Shown here in pieces: positions 1 to 5,093 of a stretch of DNA of 8,271 nt (position 1 is its first letter; each line of letters starts with the position of its first letter). Made by a program: the position numbers and the translations under genes. This stretch comes from Candidatus Woesearchaeota archaeon (GTDB lineage Archaea > Nanobdellota > Nanobdellia > Woesearchaeales > WJKV01): positions 1-8,271 of the forward strand of contig WJKV01000082.1 of assembly GCA_014728875.1 (NCBI GenBank). Direction: 5' to 3'. The notes under the pieces are model-generated. The model had not been told where the DNA came from and ran no database searches. It was given only the letters and a program-made list of their open reading frames with translations.

Positions 1-690
1 AAACTTCCTGATGTCAAAGTAAAGAAGCTTGTGTATTCTGAAAATGGAAGAACAATGCAACCTCTGCTTGATGAAACAGGAAAAGGTTTTGATTTTGTTC
101 CAAAGATGCTCGACTACAATCCTAATAATAGTGTGCTTGGGATCATAACAAGGCTTAATTATATTTACATCATTGGAATATACAGGAACGAAGAAGGAAA
201 TATATATGGCGAAGAAATACAAGAAATAAAGAATATCAGGGTCAAAGACATTCAGCTTCTTGGAGAGGGAAATTTCGAAGGAATTCCAGTCTATCTTGAA
301 GTGCTGGACAATGGAAATGTAGAATTCATAGACCAGGCAGGAAAACGCTTCACCTTGCTGGTCGAGTCGAGAACATTCCTTGATGAAAATTATCCTAAAT
401 CCAGGAGATGGTGGCAGGAGCCAAATTACAAGCCTGTGCTTTACTTGGGCCTGCAACCGGGACCTTCTGTTGTTTCGCCTGTTGAAGAAGCTGAAAAAGA
501 GCCTGTCGAAGAGGAAGCTGCAGGAGAGGTTGTTGCAGAAGTTTCTATGCCAGAGCCAACAACAGTATCTGAGCTCGCAGGAAATCCAAAACAGGCCTTC
601 ACAAAAGCATTCATCTTTTTCTTGATAATCTTTGCGATCATGGTCTGCATAGCAATCATTCTCAGAGAAGTCTATGGCAAACGCTATTAG
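1..690 (+). CDS. Hypothetical tail-anchored protein, 5' partial
   Basis: I do not recognise this protein. The frame is open from base 1 with no stop before the first GTG at 31, so the true start probably lies to the left and only the last 229 residues are seen. Residues 1-155 look like a soluble, beta-rich domain with alternating hydrophobic and charged stretches (for example a YIYIIGIYR strand), and an RRWWQEP segment lies near residue 136. Next comes a low-complexity acidic Pro/Glu/Val linker, roughly residues 158-190. A single hydrophobic helix at about residues 203-223 is followed by the short basic end REVYGKRY. This is the layout of a C-terminally anchored membrane protein whose main domain is held off the membrane by a flexible linker. 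It ends 60 bp before the next ATG, which has its own promoter, so the two genes are probably separate units. The reading frame is convincing; the function is unknown. Confidence 0.8.
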   Translation, partial: KLPDVKVKKLVYSENGRTMQPLLDETGKGFDFVPKMLDYNPNNSVLGIITRLNYIYIIGIYRNEEGNIYGEEIQEIKNIRVKDIQLLGEGNFEGIPVYLEVLDNGNVEFIDQAGKRFTLLVESRTFLDENYPKSRRWWQEPNYKPVLYLGLQPGPSVVSPVEEAEKEPVEEEAAGEVVAEVSMPEPTTVSELAGNPKQAFTKAFIFFLIIFAIMVCIAIILREVYGKRY

Positions 691-707
691 GCCCGCTGTA
701 CCCATTT

Positions 708-724
708 GCAAAAGATTTATATAC
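708..724 (+). promoter_or_regulatory. Archaeal BRE/TATA promoter of the AI-2E family gene
   Basis: A purine-rich BRE-like GCAAAAG (708-714) precedes TTTATATA (716-723). The TATA centre at about 720 predicts transcription from about 746, leaving a leader of only a few nucleotides before the ATG at 751. A near copy of the block (TGCAAAAG then TTTTAAATAC) precedes aIF1A at a similar distance. Sequence evidence only. Confidence 0.7.
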
Positions 725-746
725 GTCAGACATATAAATAAATCTT
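712..746. repeat. Inverted repeat spanning TATA box and predicted start site
   Basis: AAGATTTA (712-719) and TAAATCTT (739-746) are perfect 8-bp inverted arms separated by 19 bp, with GTCAGAC (725-731) close to the centre of symmetry. The arms cover the TATA box and the predicted transcription start, a plausible place for a dimeric repressor. The region is AT-rich, so chance is a real alternative. Confidence 0.3.
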
Positions 747-750
747 GAAT

Positions 751-1884
751 ATGAAAAAAGGAGGCAACAGTAAAAGGGGCAACAATATAGTTGATATAAA
801 AAGATTCAGGGCCTATCTGCTCATAGCCCTTGCTGTATTGATCTTTTATCTCTCGTACAGGCTGATTCTGCCGTATCTGATACCTATTCTTACCAGCATA
901 ATAATCGCGTTTGCTGTTTTTCCTATCTATGAAAAGATGCAGAAAAAGATTAGGAACAGGCATCTGTGCGCAGTAATATTGATAATTGTGATCCTGCTCG
1001 GTGTAGGGATTCCTGCAGGTTATATGATAAAGAATCTAACAAAAGAGACGTTTGTAACTTACATGACAGTAAAACAAAAATTATACGCAGGAGAACTATT
1101 CCCTACTGCGTGCGAAAAAAGCGTGTACTGCGATTTCTCGCAAAAAATCAATGCTTTTCTCAAAGAACCTAAAACGAGATATTATATTCAACTGGCCGGC
1201 GACAAGATACAGGAATATCTCTTGAACTATGGCGGCTCGTTCATCTTTAAGCTCCCCGGAAGAATTATTGATTTGTTCATATTCATCATCATGCTGTTCT
1301 TTTTCCTGATAGACGGAAGGAAACTGATGGCTTTTGTAAAAGAATTATTGCCTTTGGATAAGAAACACCAGGATCGATTGTACAACCAAACCAAAGATAC
1401 CATTTATGCGGTCTTGTACGGACATTTCTTGACAGCTTTTGTACAGGGCATCGCAGGAGGGCTGATATTCTACTTCCTGGGCATAAGCAATCCTATCTTC
1501 TGGGGAGCGGCCATGGTTTTGTTTGCCATCATACCTATCGGAACTTGGGTAGTCTGGGCCCCGGCAGCAATTAGTTTGATATTTGTAGGAATCGCATCAG
1601 GGAATTCAGTCTTTATCTGGAAAGGCGTAATCTTGTTCATCCTGGGCATCGGATTCATCAGTCTGATAGACAATATAATAAAGCCTTATTTTATCGGCGC
1701 GAAAACAAAAATTCACATGGGAATCATCATATTGGGCCTATTCGGCGGACTTGTATGGTTTGGTTTGATAGGAATCTTCTTGGGACCATTGATTTTGATG
1801 CTGATGCTTGCGACAGTAAACATCTATAAAGAAATGAAGGACCAGGCAGAAGCTCAGGAAAAGAAAAAGCATAAGAAAAAATAA
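751..1884 (+). CDS. AI-2E family transporter (PerM/TqsA-like)
   Basis: This is a 377-residue polytopic membrane protein of the AI-2E transporter family (formerly UPF0118). Members export or exchange small molecules or ions, and the substrate here cannot be read from the sequence. Hydrophobic segments lie at about residues 21-38, 42-60 and 73-93. A soluble stretch of about 70 residues (95-165) follows, then segments at 166-188, 222-243, 246-284, 293-311 and 323-357. The family's C-terminal signatures are present: IPIGTWVVW (261-269), DNIIKP (307-312) and FGLIGIFLGP (337-346). The tail is short and lysine-rich. Length is normal for the family. I chose ATG 751 rather than the in-frame TTG at 745 because the TATA box predicts a start near 746, making the message almost leaderless. 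The stop is 2 bp before AMP phosphorylase, so the two are probably co-transcribed. Autoinducer transport should not be assumed in an archaeon. Confidence 0.88.
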   Translation: MKKGGNSKRGNNIVDIKRFRAYLLIALAVLIFYLSYRLILPYLIPILTSIIIAFAVFPIYEKMQKKIRNRHLCAVILIIVILLGVGIPAGYMIKNLTKETFVTYMTVKQKLYAGELFPTACEKSVYCDFSQKINAFLKEPKTRYYIQLAGDKIQEYLLNYGGSFIFKLPGRIIDLFIFIIMLFFFLIDGRKLMAFVKELLPLDKKHQDRLYNQTKDTIYAVLYGHFLTAFVQGIAGGLIFYFLGISNPIFWGAAMVLFAIIPIGTWVVWAPAAISLIFVGIASGNSVFIWKGVILFILGIGFISLIDNIIKPYFIGAKTKIHMGIIILGLFGGLVWFGLIGIFLGPLILMLMLATVNIYKEMKDQAEAQEKKKHKKK

Positions 1885-1886
1885 AA

Positions 1887-3461
1887 ATGAAATTCAAGGT
1901 CAAGCCCATAAGCATTAAGACAGGAGATCTTATAGCTCTTACTCATATCAATGATGCTGTTGCACTTGATGTTTATCCGCAGGACAGGATCCTGATCAAA
2001 AGAGGCTCTAAAAGCGCGACAGCAATAGTAGATGTCGCTAAAGGAGAAGAATTTGTCAAGCCTGGAACAGTAGGCCTTTTCAAGGAAGTGTGCGATCTGC
2101 TGGGCATAAAAAAGGACGGAGTGGTCAGCATAAAAGTCGGTGAGAAACCTGTTTCTGTAGCTTTTATCAAACAGAAGCTTGAAGGCAAAGAGATGTCTGA
2201 AGATAAGATGAGGACAGTAATAAATGACATCAGCAGGAACAGATTAAGCAAGGCAGAGATCACTTATTTTGTGGCAGCCTGTTATTTGAACGGGCTTTCT
2301 CTCAAAGAGACTGTTGCTCTGACCAGAAGCATGTTCGAGAGCGGCAATATTTTGAAGCCGAAGAGCAAGAAGGTGTTTGACAAGCACTGCATAGGCGGTC
2401 TCCCCGGCAACAGAACAACGCCGCTGGTCGTGCCCATATGTGCTGCTGCAGGACTGACTATCCCCAAAACAAGCAGCAGGAGCATAACTTCGCCTGCAGG
2501 GACAGCAGACACAATGGAAGTTCTGGCAAACGTGACTATTCCAATCAAGAAGATGAAAAAGATAGTGGACAAAACAAAGGGGTGTTTTGTCTGGGGCGGG
2601 GCATTGAATCTCGCGCCTGCAGACGACGAGATAATAAAAGTAGAGCATCCTCTTTCTTTGGATGCAGAAGGCCAGTTGCTGGCAAGCATTCTTGCAAAAA
2701 AATTATCAGTCAGCGCTACCGACATTCTGATAGATATTCCTGTTGCGAATGATGCAAAAGTCGACAGGAAAACCGGCGAGCATCTTAAAAGAAAATTCTT
2801 GAGCCTTGCAAAGAAGTTTAAGGTCAAAATGCAGGTCATACTCACGGACGGAAGGCAGCCGATCGGAAACGGGATCGGGCCTGCTCTGGAAGCAAGAGAT
2901 GTCTTGTGGATCTATGAAAAAGACATCCGGGCGCCGAAAGATCTTAAGCAAAAAGCTATTCAAGTCGCAGGTCCTCTGCTGGAGATGGCAGGAAAAGCGA
3001 AAAAAGGAAAAGGCCATGTTCTTGCAGGAAAAATCCTTAACAGCGGAGAAGCATACAAGAAATTTTTAGAGATAATAAAAGCACAAGGCGCAAAGATTAC
3101 ACATTCAAGCAAGATTCCTACTGCCAGATATAAGTACAATTATAAGTCCAAGCAGGCAGGAAAGGTCTTTGACATAGACAATCACATGATTGCAGCAGTA
3201 GCTAAAGGTGCCGGCGCTCCTATTGTCAAGAGTGCAGGCATATATCTGAGGAAACACATAAACGATAATGTTGCGCAGGGCGACATCCTCTTCACAGTCT
3301 ACAGCAACAGCAAAAGAAAACTGAAGTATGCCAAAAGCCTGCTGAAAAGGAATCCTATCTTCATCAGATCCAAGAAAGAGAAGCCAAAGAAACCGAAAAA
3401 GATGAAGAAAGAAGAAACCTTCACAAGATGGATCGGAGACTGGAAGACAGGCGTGACTTAG
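1887..3461 (+). CDS. deoA: AMP phosphorylase (archaeal DeoA family)
   Basis: This enzyme phosphorolyses AMP (also CMP and UMP in characterised archaeal homologues) to the free base and ribose 1,5-bisphosphate. R15P isomerase then makes ribulose 1,5-bisphosphate for form III RuBisCO. Visible architecture: the archaeal N-terminal domain of about 85 residues, absent from bacterial thymidine phosphorylases; a helical domain at about 95-150; the glycosyltransferase-family-3 core from about 155; and a C-terminal PYNP-like domain at about 415-485. Two signature blocks are intact. KHCIGGLPGNRTT (166-178) is the phosphate-binding loop in its archaeal form, with GLPGNR where bacterial enzymes have GVGDK. 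SRSITSPAGTADT (197-209) is the second. At 524 residues it is somewhat longer than the usual 500 or so because of a Lys/Pro-rich tail from about residue 490. The start codon lies 2 bp after the stop of the transporter gene, so translation is probably coupled. R15P isomerase and RuBisCO are not in the window. The family call is firm. Confidence 0.93.
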   Translation: MKFKVKPISIKTGDLIALTHINDAVALDVYPQDRILIKRGSKSATAIVDVAKGEEFVKPGTVGLFKEVCDLLGIKKDGVVSIKVGEKPVSVAFIKQKLEGKEMSEDKMRTVINDISRNRLSKAEITYFVAACYLNGLSLKETVALTRSMFESGNILKPKSKKVFDKHCIGGLPGNRTTPLVVPICAAAGLTIPKTSSRSITSPAGTADTMEVLANVTIPIKKMKKIVDKTKGCFVWGGALNLAPADDEIIKVEHPLSLDAEGQLLASILAKKLSVSATDILIDIPVANDAKVDRKTGEHLKRKFLSLAKKFKVKMQVILTDGRQPIGNGIGPALEARDVLWIYEKDIRAPKDLKQKAIQVAGPLLEMAGKAKKGKGHVLAGKILNSGEAYKKFLEIIKAQGAKITHSSKIPTARYKYNYKSKQAGKVFDIDNHMIAAVAKGAGAPIVKSAGIYLRKHINDNVAQGDILFTVYSNSKRKLKYAKSLLKRNPIFIRSKKEKPKKPKKMKKEETFTRWIGDWKTGVT

Positions 3462-3465
3462 CTGC

Positions 3466-3483
3466 TTTGTTTTTCTATTCTTT
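3466..3483 (+). terminator. T-rich archaeal terminator after AMP phosphorylase
   Basis: Four bases after the TAG stop the + strand carries TTT, G, TTTTT, CTATTC, TTT. Archaeal RNA polymerase terminates on such oligo-T tracts without a hairpin. It lies between two convergent units, where termination is expected. Confidence 0.5.
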
Positions 3484-3532
3484 AATTTGAAACTTGACTT
3501 GTTCTTTAGATGCAACCTTAAGAGCTAGAATT

Positions 3533-3537
3533 AAAAA
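3533..3537 (-). terminator. Oligo-T terminator of tRNA-Ser
   Basis: On the - strand five T residues follow the discriminator base directly. This is a typical short terminator for an archaeal tRNA gene. The CCA end is not encoded. Confidence 0.5.
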
Positions 3538-3667
3538 CGCCGGCGCCCGGACTTTCATCGAAACTCCATCTCGCTAGGATTGAAACGTAGTTTCAATTTT
3601 GAACCGGGATACCCCGAAGGGAACTGGCTCTCAAGGCCAGCGCAATACCAGGTTATGCGACGCCGGC
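3538..3667 (-). tRNA. tRNA-Ser (anticodon UGA), interrupted by a 46-nt T-loop intron
   Basis: Read on the - strand from 3667. The acceptor arm is GCCGGCG (3667-3661), pairing perfectly with CGCCGGC (3545-3539), and the discriminator is G (3538), as in archaeal tRNA-Ser. The D-stem is GCA/TGC, and its loop keeps A14, G18, G19 and A21. The anticodon stem CTGGC/GCCAG (3640-3636, 3628-3624) holds the loop CTTGAGA, with anticodon TGA at 3633-3631, which reads UCA. The long variable arm that identifies a class II tRNA is CCC-TTCG-GGG (3621-3612), capped by a stable cUUCGg tetraloop. The T-stem is CCCGG (3608-3604) with CCGGG (3550-3546). Its loop is split: TTCAAA (3603-3598) on the 5' exon and T (3551) on the 3' exon, giving TTCAAAT after splicing. 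The gene spans 130 nt and the mature tRNA is 84 nt before CCA addition. Every arm is intact, so this is a functional gene and not a tRNA remnant. Confidence 0.93.
3552..3597 (-). other. Archaeal tRNA intron at position 59/60 with complete BHB motif
   Basis: The bulge-helix-bulge can be built by hand on the - strand. The outer helix is the T-stem CCCGG/CCGGG. The central 4-bp helix is TTCA (3603-3600) with TGAA (3557-3554). Bulge 1 is AAA (3599-3597) and bulge 2 is AGT (3553-3551). The inner helix is TTGAAAC (3596-3590) with GTTTCGA (3564-3558), seven pairs including one G-T wobble. Cleavage after the second base of each bulge, the archaeal rule, removes 46 nt and leaves a normal 7-nt T-loop. 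Removal would need the splicing endonuclease (EndA) and an RtcB-type ligase, neither of which is in the window. Introns at 59/60 are non-canonical (the usual site is 37/38) but are known in some archaea. Confidence 0.9.
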
Positions 3668-3690
3668 ATACTGTGAGAAAATCTGAAGTT

Positions 3691-3702
3691 TATTTATAAA
3701 TC
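3691..3702 (-). promoter_or_regulatory. TATA box of the tRNA-Ser gene
   Basis: The - strand reads GATTTATAAATA (3702-3691), a near-consensus archaeal TATA box. Its centre at about 3696 predicts a start near 3670, three bases before the tRNA 5' end at 3667. It begins only 6 bp after the EndoQ stop codon. Confidence 0.75.
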
Positions 3703-3708
3703 TTTGTC

Positions 3709-5031
3709 TTAGAAGCCAAGAAGAGTCGATTGGTTCCTGCGTATTTTTGATTTTTCCTTGTTTATCGGTTTAGGTGATTTTGGTTTTGCAGGGAATGTAT
3801 TTTTATTAACCTCTATTCTCTTTCTTCCGTCCAGAGGTTCTATCTGTGGCTCGCCGTAAAGCCCGTCGTATCCTGCAGCCACTTTTATTTTTCCTTCCCT
3901 GTTTCTTAGGATCTCTTCTGCGACCTGCGGATGCGTTATCTCTGCGAGCTTTTCATTTTGTTCTTCAAGAAGTATGTTGTATTCTGACTTGAACTGCTTC
4001 AATAGTTTGTAATATTCCTGCCATACGATCTTTGTAGCGATGCCGCTGCCGAATTTTTTTGCAAGGATCTCTGACAAAGGTATCAGGTTAAGGAAAGGAA
4101 TGTTTTCTTTCGGCACGAAACCTTCTGGCCTGTCTGCCAGCTCCTCTACCCTGTGGGCAACGCCTATCGTCAGCTGCCTGCCGCATTTAGGGCATCTTTT
4201 CTGATGTTTTAAGGTTTCAGAAGGCTTGAAGCAGACATTGCAGTTCCTATGCCCGTCGAAATGATATTTTCCTTCGTGCGGCCAGAATTCCAACGTTCTT
4301 ATCAGCCCTTGCTTTTCCCTGACTGCTTTTAAGATGTTATTATAGCTTATTTTGTTGAAGTCAAAAACACAAGCCTCTCTGCCGAATCTCCAGGGCCAGA
4401 AACTGTGGCTGTCTGAAAAGCTTACCAAAGTATATTTATCAAGCTGGCTCAGTCTCCAGTTCATTGCAGGGTCAGAAGAAAGGCCAGTCTCAAGAGCAAA
4501 GATGTGCTTTTCCTGATCCAGAAAACATTCTTTTATGCTGTTGAATCCGCTGTTTGCGCCGAGCGCGCCAAAATGCGGAGTCCATACGTGCGCAGGTATG
4601 ACTTCTATGTCTTTGCTTATAGCTTTCATCTTCTCAACAAAGTCAGGGCAGGGAATCCCGAATATCGGCCTGCCGTCATAGTCTACTCTTCCTTTTTTCA
4701 ACAACTCGTCTGTGATCTGTGAGACAGTATCGAAATCAGGAGCGAACAAGACGAGGTGCACTTTCCGCCCTTTATTATCCTGAGAGTATATCAAAGAGAT
4801 TTCTGTCTGAAGAATAAACGGAAAACCTGTATTTGTGCGATAGATGCCTTTTTCTTTTTCTGTCAGGCTAGACTTGAGCTCTGTTATCCATCCAGGATGC
4901 GTGAAATCTCCTGTGCCGAGAAGATCTATGCCTTTTATCCTTGCATATTTCTCCATGTTCTTGATGTTCAGGTCCTTGCTGGTGGCCCTGCTGAATCGCG
5001 AATGGACATGAAGATCTGCAATGTATTTCAT
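3709..5031 (-). CDS. Endonuclease Q (PHP-domain DNA repair endonuclease)
   Basis: EndoQ nicks DNA 5' of deaminated bases (deoxyuridine, deoxyinosine, deoxyxanthosine) and abasic sites, as shown for the Pyrococcus enzyme. The 440 residues match the family layout. Residues 1 to about 225 form a PHP metal-dependent fold with the expected ligand motifs: DLHVHS (H8, H10), GTGDFTHP (D42, H45), TE (E77), H92, PAHVWTPHFG (H148, H153) and FSDSHS (D207, H209). A zinc-binding element follows with C264, C267, C280 and C283 (CxxC-x12-CxxC), then a helical region. The last residues, QSTLLGF (434-440), fit a PIP box (Q-x-x-L-x-x-aromatic) ending exactly at the C terminus; EndoQ is known to bind PCNA this way. 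ATG 5031 is chosen because PHP proteins begin with the DLHVHS strand and a TATA box lies 27 bp upstream, so the message is probably leaderless. It stands alone, divergent from the glycosyltransferase and upstream of tRNA-Ser. Confidence 0.93.
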   Translation of the reverse strand: MKYIADLHVHSRFSRATSKDLNIKNMEKYARIKGIDLLGTGDFTHPGWITELKSSLTEKEKGIYRTNTGFPFILQTEISLIYSQDNKGRKVHLVLFAPDFDTVSQITDELLKKGRVDYDGRPIFGIPCPDFVEKMKAISKDIEVIPAHVWTPHFGALGANSGFNSIKECFLDQEKHIFALETGLSSDPAMNWRLSQLDKYTLVSFSDSHSFWPWRFGREACVFDFNKISYNNILKAVREKQGLIRTLEFWPHEGKYHFDGHRNCNVCFKPSETLKHQKRCPKCGRQLTIGVAHRVEELADRPEGFVPKENIPFLNLIPLSEILAKKFGSGIATKIVWQEYYKLLKQFKSEYNILLEEQNEKLAEITHPQVAEEILRNREGKIKVAAGYDGLYGEPQIEPLDGRKRIEVNKNTFPAKPKSPKPINKEKSKIRRNQSTLLGF

Positions 5032-5052
5032 GCCCTATTTGAAAATAACAAA

Positions 5053-5064
5053 TTATTTAAATTT
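5053..5064 (-). promoter_or_regulatory. TATA box of the EndoQ gene
   Basis: The - strand reads AAATTTAAATAA (5064-5053), centred about 27 bp upstream of the EndoQ ATG at 5031. This predicts a leaderless transcript. It overlaps the TATA element assigned to the divergent glycosyltransferase gene. Confidence 0.55.
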
Positions 5065-5065
5065 A
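5056..5065 (+). promoter_or_regulatory. TATA box of the glycosyltransferase gene
   Basis: TTTAAATTTA is centred about 33 bp upstream of ATG 5094, predicting a start near 5087 and a leader of about 7 nt (GGGAAAG, at most a weak Shine-Dalgarno). The core TTTAAATTT is nearly self-complementary and so could serve both directions. Orientation is not provable by eye. Confidence 0.45.
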
Positions 5066-5093
5066 TTCGTATCCCGTTATAAACAGGGGAAAG

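Noticed and set aside
745..750. TTG start two codons before the transporter ATG
   Set aside because: The TATA position predicts transcription beginning near 746, and ATG 751 is the stronger codon; the two extra residues add nothing.
2282..2845. 187-codon open frame on the - strand inside AMP phosphorylase
   Set aside because: It is antisense to a strongly conserved enzyme, has no recognisable domain or promoter, and is explained by the codon pattern of the sense gene.
3105..3515. 136-codon - strand frame running from AMP phosphorylase into the tRNA-side spacer
   Set aside because: It is mostly antisense to the end of AMP phosphorylase, its composition is Cys/Phe/Leu-rich without a domain, and no TATA or start context lies upstream.
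3577..3586. GTTTCAATCC on the - strand, resembling the end of some CRISPR repeats
   Set aside because: Only one exact copy exists, with no spacers or regular spacing; it lies inside the tRNA intron and is explained by the intron hairpin.
5077..5083. TTATAAA just before the glycosyltransferase ATG
   Set aside because: It is only 11-17 bp upstream of the ATG, so a start placed 26 bp downstream would fall inside the gene and lose the first strand of the GT domain.
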